A program made the position numbers and the translations under genes. The notes below the pieces were generated by a model that worked only from the letters and a program-made list of their open reading frames with translations, ran no database searches and had not been told where the DNA came from. From Rhizomys pruinosus (lineage: Eukaryota; Chordata; Mammalia; Rodentia; Spalacidae), in the NCBI GenBank assembly GCA_009823505.1, contig VZQC01013859.1, positions 1,777,591 through 1,841,590 on the forward strand: DNA of 64,000 nucleotides, given 5' to 3'. Shown piece by piece: positions 22,215 to 34,289 of this stretch. How positions within the stretch are numbered: the stretch's first letter is position 1; every line of letters begins with the position of its first letter.

Positions 22215-23871
22215 ATAAGCTTTCATGTTCTTTTTATAAATCAGCTTTGTCTTTCAATAATTAATATTTCTCATAGTAGATAAAATATTTTGATTTACTC
22301 ATTTTTCTATTTAAGTATAGTTACATCTATCATTCAGTGTCATGAAAAAAAGTGTACTTTGACCCATGTTTACTGCAAATCTTTTAACTATATATGTACA
22401 CAAACATATCATGAGTAATGTCTATCTTAGGTGGTTTTTAAAGAGTTTTTCTTTGTACCACTGTAGTGCACTTTATCTCCTTTATCACAGAAAGTTCTTT
22501 GACAGCTTTCCTTTGGAATGAGCTGACTCTAATAAAACTACAATACAGCCTTTTCCCATGGTGGGGAAATGATAGGGAGTTCATTTAGATCAGGTGTAAG
22601 GTAGATTCTATAATAATCGACAACATAGAGAAGTATTTCTAAGCCAACTTGCTTCTTTTGGTTTTGCCAATATTATGTAGTACAAAGAAAACTGGCTACA
22701 TGTTGCCAGTTCTTGCTGGTGGCTGCTAGGGGGCAGTGTTTACTAAGATACAGACAACTACAGTGCTCAATGGGATTCATAATTTCATGGTCTGGAGAAA
22801 ATTCTCAGCATGTATAATTTTTTACTGGCTTTCAGTTTCCAACTTGAAACTGGAACTTGCAAATTTCTCTGAATTACTGAGTCTGTATGTGTTCTTATGT
22901 TTGTAATAAAATATTTTAGTATTTAGATCCATTTTAAAATTAAAATCTTATTATTCAAAATTGTCTTATTCTGTTAGCTTTTTTGTATAACAAACCAGCT
23001 ATACTAATAGCCTGCAGAATTATTTAAAACAAAAACTCAATTAATTTGGACCTAATAGTGCAGATCAGTATTCCAGTCTGAGGCAAAAGAATCACAACTG
23101 CCAGACCAGTGTTGATCACAGAGATTTGGGAGGAGGGAGCAGTCTGAACAACTTTAGTGAGACTACCTCAAAATAAAAAGTGAAAAGAGAACTGAGGATT
23201 GACTTCAATGATAAAAGTATTTTTCTGGCCTTGGTTTAATCCTGAAGTACCTATCCCCAACCCCAAGATAAGAAAAATAAAAATTCAAGATTTTAAAATA
23301 GAAGCATTGATAAAAGAGGAATTATATCTCATATATTATCATTATATTTCCCTGATCTTGATGTTACTGGTAAGGAGTATCTGATTCCCCAGCCTAGAAA
23401 TTATCATCATAAAGCTATTAATTGAATTTGAATGATCACTTTTATCTCATTAGAACAAGCTTTATATTACTAATTTAGATGCTTTTAAAGTAATTGTTAC
23501 CAAGGAATGTGTCTACAAAACAAGATTTAATAATCTTTCAATACTTCCTGCTATTTAATATGAGAACAAAAATTCCCAATAAAGTAGCCAAAGATTAAGG
23601 CATTTCTCATTCTTCCACATTTGTTCAGAGATGAGAAGACAGAGTCTGATGAGTATATGGATTTTTTAGTGCCTCCCAGCTCTCCTCATTGTGTATTCCC
23701 CACATTTTTCAGCTAGTATTTGTGTGCCTGTTATATGCCAAGTACTTTTCTATGCCATACATACTTGGGGGCGGGGGGGCAAAAAACTTTGCCCTCATAT
23801 TCTTGTGGAAATATATAATAAAAAGATACATAAATAAAGCAACATTGTATTTTACAATGAATATGTACAAT
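22215..23871. other. TBCK intron, single-copy but repeated by the assembly
   Basis: No mobile element recognised. The whole stretch recurs with scattered indels at 24065-25785. A G-run (GGGGGCGGGGGGGC) at about 23767 is longer in the second copy. Confidence 0.6.
22719..22738 (+). promoter_or_regulatory. Candidate CTCF-type motif
   Basis: GTGGCTGCTAGGGGGCAGTG fits the CTCF core (CCASYAGRKGGCRS) at 12 of 14 positions and lies in unique intron rather than in a SINE. Also present in the second assembly copy at about 24602-24621. Binding is inferred only. Confidence 0.4.
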
Positions 23872-23989
23872 AGAAACAAATACGTAATTTCGCCGGGCGT
23901 GGTGGCGCACGCCTTTAATCCTAGCACTTGGGAGGCAGAGGCAGGCGGATCTTTGTGAGTTCAAGGCCAGCCTGGTCTACAACGTGAGT
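23872..23989 (+). repeat. B1 SINE, youngest type, truncated at an N
   Basis: The left TSD AGAAACAAATACGTAATTTC (23872-23891) is followed by a near-consensus B1 (23892-23989) that stops at CAACGTGAGT before the N. The matching right TSD is at 25966-25985. Confidence 0.95.
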
Positions 23990-25937
23990 NACTTTTTTGG
24001 GTTCTGGGAACCAAATCTGCTGGGTCTCTACAGGAATAGTCAGTGCTCTTAACCATTGAGCCTTTCTCCAACCCCTGAAAATGTACTTATAAGCTTTCAT
24101 GTTCTTTTTATAAATCAGCTTTGTCTTTCAATAATTAATATTTCTCATAGTAGATAAAATATTTTGATTTTTTCTCATTTTTCTATTTAAGTATAGTTAC
24201 ATCTATCATTCAGTGTCATGAAAAAAAGTGTACTTTGACCCATGTTTACTGCAAATCTTTTAACTATATATGTACACAAACATATCATGAGTAATGTCTA
24301 TCTTAGGTGGTTTTTAAAGAGTTTTTCTTTGTACCACTGTAGTGCACTTTATCTCCTTTATCACAGAAAGTTCTTTGACAGCTTTCCTTTGGAATGAGCT
24401 GACTCTAATAAAACTACAATACAGCCTTTTCCCATGGTGGGGAAATGATAGGGAGTTCATTTAGATCAGGTGTAAGGTAGATTCTATAATAATCGACAAC
24501 ATGAAGTAGAGAGTATTTTCTAAGCCAACTTGCTTCTTTGTTTTTTTGCCAATATATGTAGTACAAAGAAAAACTGGGCTACATGTTGCCAGTTCCTGCT
24601 GGTGGCTGCTAGGGGGCAGTGTTTACTAAGATACAGACAACTACAGTGCTCAATGGGATTCATAATTTCATGGTCTGGAGAAAATTCTCAGCATGTATAA
24701 TTTTTTACTGGCTTTCAGTTTCCAACTTGAAACTGGAACTTGCAAATTTCTCTGAATTACTGAGTCTGTATGTGTTCTTATGTTTGTAATAAAAATATTT
24801 TATTTAGATCCATTTTAAAATTAAAATCTTTATTATTCAAAATTTGTCTTATTTGTTAGTTTTTGTCGTATAACAAACCAGCTATACTAATAGCCTGCAG
24901 AATTATTTAAAACAAAAACTCAATTAATTTGGACCTAATAGTGCAGATCAGTATTCCAGTCTGAGGCAAAAGAATCACAACTGCCAGACCAGTGTTGATC
25001 ACAGAGATTTGGGAGGAGGAGCAGTCTGAACAACTTTAGTGAGACTACCTCAAATAAAAAGTGAAAAGAGAACTGAGGATTGACTTCAATGAATAAAAGT
25101 ATTTTTCTGGCCCTTGTTTTAATCCTGAAGTACCTATCCCCAACCCCAAGATTAAGAAAAATAAAAAATTCAAGATTTTAAAATAGAAGCATTGATAAAA
25201 GAGGAATTATATCTCATATATTATCATTATTTCCCTGATCTTGATGTTACTTGGTAAGGAGTATCTGATTCCCCAGCCTAGAAATTATCATCATAAAGCT
25301 AATAATTGATTTGAATGATCACTTTTATCTCATTAGAACAAGCTTTATATTACTAATTTAGATGCTTTTAAAGTAATTGTTACCAAGGAATGTGTCTACA
25401 AAACAAGATTTAATAATCTTTCAATACTTCCTGCTATTTAATATGAGAACAAAAATTCCCAATAAAAATAGCCAAAGATTAAGGCATTTCTCATTCTTCC
25501 ACATTTGTTCAGAGATGAGAAGACAGAGTCTGATGAGTATATGGATTTTTTAGTGCCTCCCAGCTCTCCTCATTGTGTATTCCCCACATTTTTCAGCTAG
25601 TATTTGTGTGCCTGTTATATGCCAAGTACTTTTCTATGCCATAACATACTTGGGGGGGCGGGGGGGGGGGGGCAAAAAACTTTGCCCTCATATTCTTGTG
25701 GAAATATATAATGAAAAAGATACATAAATAAAGCAACATTGTATTTTACAAATGAATTAGTACAATAGAAACAATAAGTATATTTTCGCCGGGCTGGTGG
25801 GCGCACGCCTTTAATCCTAGCACTTGGGAGGCAGAGGGGGAGGCCAGCGGGATCTTTGTGCGTTCAGCCAAGCCTGGTCTACACCGTAGTTCCAGGACAA
25901 GCTGGGGGTACAGGGAGACCCTGTCTCGAAAAGACAC

Positions 25938-25965
<28 letters not shown>
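23990..25965. repeat. Error-rich repeat of 22118-23989 plus the B1 end
   Basis: After the N, the sequence restarts inside the old B2 (ACTTTTTTGGGTTCTGGGAA, like 22118) and follows the previous 1.87 kb with frequent homopolymer indels. It ends in a complete but damaged B1 (25787-25935) and a roughly 29-A tail. Confidence 0.9.
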
Positions 25966-25968
<3 letters not shown>

Positions 25969-26401
25969 AACAAATACGTAATTTCTGGGATGCCATGGAA
26001 AAAAAAGAGTAGACTACATGGCACCTTCAGTACTGATGAATTCTAGAGAAGTGAAAGCAAGCTGAGTTATGACATGAGTTAAATGCTTGGAGGAGGGAAG
26101 AAGTGAATTGTTAACTAGGTTTCAGGAATAACTCACAGAAAAGGTGACTTTTGAGTCAGTTCCAAAAGGAACAGCAGCAATCCCTACAGCCTGAGTGGGA
26201 GGGTTAGAGCAGAGGTTGAAGGGGAGCCAGGAAACCACCAGAACTGGAGCAGGCCTTGATTCACAACAGTGAACATTTAAGAAGAAAGGAGAAAAGTATC
26301 AATACAATATCCATCAATACAGTTCTGACTTGGCAGAATATCAAACATGTATAGTTGACACACAAAAATAGTCTGATACCTGTTTGTTATGCAGTAGCTT
26401 T
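25966..26401. other. Right TSD of the 23892 B1, then intron
   Basis: AGAAACAAATACGTAATTTC (25966-25985) is an exact copy of 23872-23891. The rest is intron with nothing recognised. Confidence 0.8.
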
Positions 26402-26826
26402 AGGCTGGGTGTAGTGGTGCATACCTTTTTTTTTTTTATTAATTTTATTTATTAATTTTATTTATTTCCGTATGTGTCTGAATGTACTGTCTGCATGCAA
26501 GTTTGTGCACCCGTGTCGTGCAATGCCGCGGAAGTCAGAAGAGGGTGCCGGATTCCCCTGGAACTGGAGTTCTCCTGGAATTGGAGTTTCAGACGGTTCT
26601 TGGCCGCCATGTGGGTGCTGGGGATCGAACCCGGGTCCTCTGTAAGAGCAGTCGGCGCTCTTAACCGCTAGGCCATCTCTCCAGCCCCGGTGCATACCTT
26701 TTGATTTTAAGCCCAGTACTCTGGAAGCAGAGGCAGGCAGATCTCACTGAATTCGAAACCAGCCTGGTCTACATAAAGATTTCCAGGCCAGCCAGGGGCC
26801 ACATAGTGAGACCTTGTCTCAAAAAG
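26402..26826 (+). repeat. B1 SINE split by a B2
   Basis: The B1 head (26402-26429) resumes at 26689 after an antisense B2. It ends GTGAGACCTTGTCTCAAAAA. Confidence 0.9.
26416..26702 (-). repeat. B2 SINE nested in B1, TSD GGTGCATACCTTTT
   Basis: A young full-length antisense B2 (26430-26688) has an exact 14-bp TSD (26416-26429 and 26689-26702) taken from B1 sequence. The B1 is therefore the older insertion. Confidence 0.96.
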
Positions 26827-27553
26827 AACCAAGTGAGGGAGGGATGAGAGAGGGATTCAAAAATAACACTTTATATTTGTACAGTGTATTATTGTTTACA
26901 AATCACTTACACAGACATTATTTCACTCATGCAGTGTCTCTGTGACAAATTGAAACAATTGATAATGACTTTATTTCACAAAAAAAATTTGGGATTCATA
27001 GAGATTATCCTTCTTGACTAAGCACAGCATAGTAATTGTCAGAGTTGAAAGTCAAGTGCTTCTTTTCTGACTACAAATTCTTGGCTCCTTTCATGAAATC
27101 ACAGTTGCCTTAAAAAAAAAAACCTAAAAAGTTTACACTTTTATTTTGGTATATCGTGGATACATTGTCAGAGTGGATCAGGGAATGATCTAAGCACAGT
27201 CGCATTTCTAAAGGGCAATTTGGCTGAAGAAAATGTCGGAGCAAGTAGAAATTGAAAGAGAACAACTAGGAAATGCTTGCAATAATTCATGCAAAAAGAA
27301 ATAACCAAAGCTATTTCATTTTAGTTATGAATTGGATAGAAACAAAGGCAAAGGGTATCTTGTAGAAACTACATCTGATTAATTTAATAAGAAATACTTT
27401 AAATTGTGATATTTAAAATATAACTGACTAGAATAATGAGCACTAATAATAGAAAAGTCATTCTGAGGATGACAATAATACTGGTGTTTTGCATACAGCT
27501 TAGTTACATTGAATCTGTGTGGTTCTGTAAAAGCTTCTCAAGATTTATTAAAT
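26827..27553. other. TBCK intron
   Basis: Nothing recognised. Confidence 0.5.
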
Positions 27554-27712
27554 GGGAGTGGGTCATGATGGCACATAGCTTTAATCCCAGCACTGAGGAG
27601 GAGGAGTCTGGTAACATTGAAGCCAGCCTGTTCTACATAGTGAGTTCCTGGCCAAGGCCCTCAGAACTACATAGTAAGACCTTGTCTTTAAAAAAAGACA
27701 AAAAAAAAAAAA
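27554..27712 (+). repeat. B1 SINE, old
   Basis: From GAGTGGGTCATGATGGCACA through TTTAATCCCAGCACTGAGG to AAGACCTTGTCTTTAAAAAA. Confidence 0.8.
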
Positions 27713-28410
27713 TTAAATGCAACCAGAGAAGCATAATTTGGAAGCTTAATCTCATACCATTGCTAAGGTAGTATTTCTTCTTACTCTGCGCAATGCTTTT
27801 TTTAAATGACAATGTTTTGTTTATTTTTTTGTTTTGCTTTGCTTTGTGTTAGCCGTGTTTTTATTTCTTTTTCTTCCTGTTATAAAAATTAATTATCCTT
27901 GGCATTGTATGAACATAGCAACTTTTAATTCTGGTTATTTTAAGTGGACTTCCTGCTTTGTATAGCTTCTTTACACACGTGCCCTTTTTGGTTTCACAGT
28001 GATTTGGGAGGAACTCTGCAGATTTCTGGAGCTTTATCTCTCTGCAGCTCCCTTTTGTTCAGTAGTATGCTATACAGATTTCTAGCTTTAGTCTGACTTA
28101 ATTCCCCAAACTCCCAAATTTGCATACTCAATTTAGGACAACCACTAATTTCTTTCTTGGTTCTTCCTACCAATATCCTATACCCTTTTTTCATGTACCC
28201 AGCCGGCAGTTTGGGCATTTGTAGAGTTTGTTTTATTTGTTTTCCCCCTCTTGGGCATTATGTGATACTGTGGGATACCTAAGATCTGTAAAGTGTTGTT
28301 TCATATGGCCTGTATAATTTCGTGCATTCGAGATAGGAGCATAAATCTAGTTCCTGTTGTTCCATCTTTCTCAGAAGCATAATCCCTCTGTAGACCTTGA
28401 TAAAGTTAGT
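27713..28410. other. TBCK intron
   Basis: Nothing recognised. Confidence 0.5.
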
Positions 28411-28523
28411 AATTACAGAAAATAGAACCTGGACTAAAGCTCAGTAGTGGAGCATTTGTCTAGCATGTACAAAGCCCTGTTCCATCCTTTGCATTGCCCC
28501 ACCCCCCAAAAATTACAGAAAAT
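28411..28523 (+). repeat. ID-type SINE with 13-bp TSD
   Basis: AATTACAGAAAAT at 28411-28423 and 28511-28523 brackets a BC1/tRNA-Ala-like ID element: CTAAAGCTCAGTAGTGGAGC (A box), then GTTCCATCC in place of the B box, and a C/A tail. Confidence 0.85.
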
Positions 28524-28682
28524 TGTATGAGGTTACATGTTCTATTAACCACTTGGTTACATAATCCAGGAAAATGGTTCTTAATGACAAACAGTTGGTT
28601 CTAATCAAAATGTTAGCAGGTAATATAGCTGATGTTAATGTCCTTAAATAAAGGACAAATAATATGATACAATCAGTCCCTT

Positions 28683-29116
28683 ATGACTGTTATTTTTTTT
28701 TAATTTTATTTATTTCTGTATGTGTATGAATGTACTGTCTGCATGCAAGTCTGTGCACCCATGTCGTGCAATGCCGCGGAGGTCAGAAGAGGGTCTCGGA
28801 TTCCCCTAGAACTGGAGTTCTCCTGGAATTGGAGTTTCAGACGGTTCTCAGCCGCCATGTGGGTGCTGGGGATCGAACCCGGGTCCTCTGTAAGAGCGGT
28901 CGGCGCTCTTAACNTCTGTGCACCCATGTCGTGCAATGCCGCGGAGGTCAGAAGAGGGTCTCGGATTCCCCTAGAACTGGAGTTCTCCTGGAATTGGAGT
29001 TTCAGACGGTTCTCAGCCGCCATGTGGGTGCTGGGGATCGAACCCGGGTCCTCTGTAAGAGCGGTCGGCGCTCTTAACCGCTAGGCCATCTCTCCAGCCC
29101 ATGACTGTTATTTTTT
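28683..29116 (-). repeat. B2 SINE, young, with an N-marked partial second copy
   Basis: TSD ATGACTGTTATTTTTT lies at 28683-28698 and 29101-29116. A B2 runs from 28699 to 28913, ending just before the head. After the N at 28914, about 165 bp of the same B2 is repeated identically (28915-29079) and then completed to the head at 29100. One insertion event has one TSD pair but 1.8 elements. Confidence 0.95.
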
Positions 29117-29349
29117 AATAATTTTAGTTTTTTATTTATTAATTTTATTTTATGGGTTTGCATGTATTGCCTACATGTAGGTAGAAACACCCATCATGCA
29201 ATGTCTGAGGAGGTCAGAAGAAGGCATCAAATCCCCTGGTACTATAGTTACAGATAGTCCTTAGCCACCATGTGGGTGCTGGGAATTGAACCCAGGTCCT
29301 CGGCAAGAACAGCCAATGCTCTTAACTGATGAGCCATCTCTCCAGCCCT
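29117..29349 (-). repeat. B2 SINE, older
   Basis: Second antisense B2 in an array of three. It is more diverged than the young copy to its left. Confidence 0.9.
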
Positions 29350-29573
29350 ATTTTTTAATTATTTTTATTTTATGTGTATGATTATATTGCTTGCACTCAT
29401 GTAAGTGCATCTATGTCATGTGGTGCCTGCAGAGGTCAGAAAAAGGGGTCAGATTCCCCTGGAACTGGAGTTCCAGATGGTTGTTAGCTGCCATGTGTGT
29501 GCTGGGAATTAAACTCAGGTTCTCTGGAAGAGCAGCTAATGCTCTTAACTGCTGAGCCATCTCTCCAGCCCCA
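29350..29573 (-). repeat. B2 SINE, older
   Basis: Third antisense B2 of the array, immediately adjacent to the second. Confidence 0.9.
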
Positions 29574-30662
29574 ATGATTTATTTTTATGTTTAAATTAAG
29601 ATGTAGAATTCATATTTTGTCATATTTTATTGCTTTATAAACTCATGCTCATTATTGTAAAGTCAAGTGCTTTTTCACATTTGTATTATCTCCAGAAAGA
29701 AGTATCTACCTATCACTTTATGTAAACAATGATGCGGAAATAAGTGTGGTTTATTTTACTACAGTATTTATATTTTAATGAACTATGTATTTATACTTCT
29801 ATCTCTTAATTGGCATTTTGATAGGATAAGTACTCTATTGTATATAATGCCAAGACAATATACAACTTTCTTCATAAAAATATAATTGATAAGTGATGAA
29901 AGAATGTTTGCCTACATTCTATAGGTAATACAAGTCTTTGTTTAATTATAGACTGTACTGACCCACAAAGTAAAATAAAGTTTGTTTTTCAGGTTTGTCT
30001 ATAAATTACTGTTGATATTTTACACTTGCTGTTAATAACCCAAGTCCAAGAGCAAGGCAATAAAATGAAATTAAATGTTTGAGCTCAAGCAGAGAGACAA
30101 AAAAGAGAAGTTGAAATTCCTTCAGTCTCCATCTTCCTTCTATATAGGTCCTCAATGGACTGGAGGTACCATCCAAACTGGAGGGACAGGCGACTGTACT
30201 CCACTTTTCAAGCTTTAATTTTATCTGGAAAAATGCTACATCTCCAAATATAAGTTTAATCAGATATCTGAGTATTCTGATTAAATCAGTTGGGCACAAA
30301 ACATTTACTATCATAGGACCTTTAAAAGCTGAGCAATATTTTTATGCAACTAAGAAGTACACATTCAAAATTTACATACTAGTATTGAATTTGATTATAA
30401 TCATGGTCTTCAGTGTATTCTTTGAAGAAATGAAATTATACTATGAGTAATTCCTGGCAAAATGATCATCCACATTTACAACAGAGATATCATTATATAG
30501 TGATAACTATAATTACCTGCATTCTTGTATATTTTAATAATCAATGGAGTAGACCAAAACATAGAACTTTTTGTAAACCTTTAGTTTGATGGTGACCATT
30601 CTAATGACACTTTTGCTTTCTCTCTGTCCATGTCCTGGGCACCTGTTTTCTTCTGCTTGTAG
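29574..30662. other. TBCK intron ending at splice acceptor
   Basis: Nothing recognised. A 102-codon minus-strand frame (30006-30314) has no homology I can name. The last 60 bases are pyrimidine-rich before the 37-bp exon. Confidence 0.55.
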
Positions 30663-30699
30663 CTGTATGCCATTCCTTGGTTTCTCACCATGTTTACTC
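30663..30699 (+). CDS. Tbck: TBCK coding exon (37-bp micro-exon, TBC domain)
   Basis: The acceptor TTCTGCTTGTAG precedes CTG and the donor GTAAGT follows CTC. The exon is 37 bp: 12 codons reading LYAIPWFLTMFT plus one base of a split codon. It begins in phase 0, matching the end of the 10873 exon, and ends in phase 1, matching the start of the 32674 exon. The joined peptide ...IGFIPD-LYAIPWFLTMFT-H... is the continuous TBCK TBC domain. The intron before it is about 19.8 kb here, but about 2 kb of that is a probable assembly duplication (23991-25965). Because 37 is not a multiple of three, skipping it would shift the frame. Confidence 0.94.
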
Positions 30700-30892
30700 G
30701 TAAGTATTATTTTTCTCTTGTAGTATTGGCAAAAGTATAGCCTCATTCCTCAGAATTTTAAATTTATAGTAATAGTAAATAAATTTAATTTGCATCTTTA
30801 TGAAATTCTAACATGATAAATAGAAAAGAATTTAAAGTGTTCTGACATTAAATGTTAAAAAGAATACTGCAAAGGATTAAATCTATGGTAAA

Positions 30893-31108
30893 GGGCTGGC
30901 AAGATGGCTCAGTGGTAAAGAGTACTGGCTGCTCTTACAGAAGACCCAGGTTTGGTTCCCAGTACCCCCACATGGCAGCTGAGAACCATCTAGGACTCCA
31001 ACTCCAAAGGATCCAATGCCTCTTCTGGCCTGTGTGGGCATTGAAGGATACAGGCGCACTTAAGTCCATGCAGACAAAACATTCATATACATAAAATAAA
31101 TTTTAAAA
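30893..31108 (+). repeat. B2 SINE, old
   Basis: GGGCTGGCAAGATGGCTCAG to the ACATAAAATAAATTTT tail, in the intron between the 37-bp and 162-bp exons. Confidence 0.9.
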
Positions 31109-31205
31109 AATTTAGTCTATTTTACATGTCACATAGAGCTTTGCTCCCTTTTAAGAAGAGAATTTAACATCAACTATAGAGTTTATATGAGGCAGGGTTT
31201 TCATT

Positions 31206-31350
31206 TGTTTTTGAGACAGGGTCTCCCTGTAGCCCCTGTAGCTGGCCTGGAACTCACTGTGTAGACCAGGCTGGCCTTGTTCTCCCAGAAACCTGCCTGC
31301 TTTTGCCTCCTGAGTTCTAGGATTAAAGGTATGTATCACCACAACCAGCT
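31206..31350 (-). repeat. B1 SINE
   Basis: TTTTTGAGACAGGGTCTCCC to AAAGGTATGTATCACC, antisense B1. Confidence 0.9.
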
Positions 31351-31546
31351 ACATGAGGTATTTTAGGACAATTTTGCAACTAAATTGGCTTGCTTTCTAG
31401 ATGTTCTCTAATAATTCATAGTTTTATTTCCTAAACTAGGGATCTTCTAGAAATTAATAATATTACATGAGTATGTAATGCTTTAATTAGTTTAAATATT
31501 AATATAGTGGAAGTGAATATCCATGCTTAAATGCAGTATATGTAAA

Positions 31547-31976
31547 TGGAATAACATTTTATTTTTTTTATTTTTTATTTTTTTTGGTCTTTTTGAGACA
31601 GGGTCTCCCTGTAGCTCTGGCTGTCCTGGAACTCACTCTGTAGACCAGGCTGGCCTCGAACTCACAGAGATCCGCGTGCCTCTGCTTCCCAAGTGCTAGG
31701 ATTAAAGGCGTGTGCCACTACACCCGGCATTTATTTATTTTTGTATGTGTATCAATGTACTGTCTGCATGCAAGTCTGTGCACCCGTGTCATGCAATGCC
31801 TCGGAGGTCAGAAGAGGGTGTTGGATTCCCCTGGAACTGGAGTTCTTCCGGAAATGGAGTTTCAGACAGTTCTCGGCCGCCATGTGGGTGCTGGGGATTG
31901 AACCCGGGTCATCTGTAAGAGCGGTTGGCGCTCTTAACCGCTAGGCCATCTCTCCAGCCCCTGGAATAACATTTTA
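31547..31976 (-). repeat. Composite SINE: B2 with B1 at its 3' end, one TSD pair
   Basis: TGGAATAACATTTTA at 31547-31561 and 31962-31976 encloses a minus-strand B1 (31586-31728) and a minus-strand young B2 (31729-31961). On the minus strand the order is B2 head, B2 body, B1, A-rich tail. Confidence 0.93.
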
Positions 31977-32296
31977 AATAGTCTGAGTGCATTGGCCTGG
32001 AGAAAGATTCATAGTATTAACTGAGGAAAAATTTGTAATTTTTTAATTAGTAGAATTTTTGGTAGGAATTTAATAAAGCAATTGTTTATAATGCATAATA
32101 AAAATGGTACATTATTGTACAAATTCTAAAGTTCATCTACATACATAAACTTGTGTAATGTCATTGAAAAATCTGGGGAATATTTGTGAATAGAACTAAT
32201 ATACTAAGATTGTTAATGGAAGTCAGAAAGTGTAATCTTTTTGCTGAATCTGATAGCAGTTTTTAAAAGGTCTTAGGAAGTTGTAAACTTCTGGAG
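31977..32296. other. TBCK intron
   Basis: Nothing recognised. Confidence 0.5.
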
Positions 32297-32505
32297 TCAG
32301 GTGCTAGAGTGATGGCTTGCTTAATGGTTAAGATTGTTGTTCTTGCAGAGAACTGGAATTGGGTTCCCAGCAAGCATATCGGGCAGCTCACAACTGCCAG
32401 TAAATACAGCTCCAGGGGCCCCAGCATTCTCCATGAGCACTCACACACATATGCATACATGCACAGCAATGCACATAAACATGAATAAAAATAGAATCTT
32501 TCTTA
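32297..32505 (+). repeat. B2 SINE, old
   Basis: GGTGCTAGAGTGATGGCTTG to a CATGAATAAAAATAG tail. Confidence 0.8.
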
Positions 32506-32651
32506 AAATTTTACAGAGTCAAATAAACATTTTTATCAAACCATTTGCTAACATTGGCTCTTAAATATGGTTTTGACCTTAAAATCATATATCTATAAAT
32601 GAAATTGTTATTTGCATTTTAGTTTTTTTTTTTCTTTGGGTTTTTAAGTAA

Positions 32652-33653
<1,002 letters not shown>

Positions 33654-33814
33654 GGCCAGGTGTGGTGGTGCACACATTTAATCCTAGCACTTGGGAGGCA
33701 GAGGCAGGCGGATCTCTGTGAGTTCAAGGCCAGCCTTGTCTACATAGTGAGTTGCAGGACAGCTGGGTCTATAGGGAGACCCTGTCTCAAAAAAGATAAA
33801 AAAAAAAAAAAAAA
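33654..33814 (+). repeat. B1 SINE
   Basis: GGCCAGGTGTGGTGGTGCAC to GGGAGACCCTGTCTCAAAAA with an A-tail. Confidence 0.93.
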
Positions 33815-33815
33815 G

Positions 33816-33940
33816 CACCAAGCCCTGGTGTTACAACTCTTTAATCTCAGCACTTGGCTGGGCAGAAGCAGGGAAATCTCCGAATTTGAGGCCCGTCTGG
33901 TCTACATACAGAGTTGCAGGCCAGCCATTTCTACTTTAAA
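33816..33940 (+). repeat. B1 SINE, old, in tandem
   Basis: GCACCAAGCCCTGGTGTTAC to GGTCTACATACAGAGTTGCAGG. A second, more decayed B1 directly after the first. Confidence 0.75.
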
Positions 33941-34249
33941 GAGAAATAAGTGCTCTCCCACCTGCCCTTGAATCTGTATGTAGTAGATGATCTACATTTG
34001 GTTCTACCATCTTTTTGTAAAAAGTCTTTATCCTTTTGGGAAAAATACTAACAAAAATGCCTTGGAATTATTTAAAATTTTCCCTTTCCCCAATTTTCCC
34101 CCAAATTAAAATATCTTTAAATAACTCATCAAATTTTAATTCATTAATTATTTCTTAATAAACAAATAATTCTGGGCGTTTTTCAATTTTTGTGAGAGAC
34201 TGGCAAAAATCAAGCATTTTATTATATGTGTACACACACTTGTGTGTAT

Positions 34250-34251
<2 letters not shown>

Positions 34252-34288
<37 letters not shown>
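34252..34288 (+). repeat. (GT)n microsatellite
   Basis: About 18 GT units. Confidence 0.97.
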
Positions 34289-34289
<1 letters not shown>

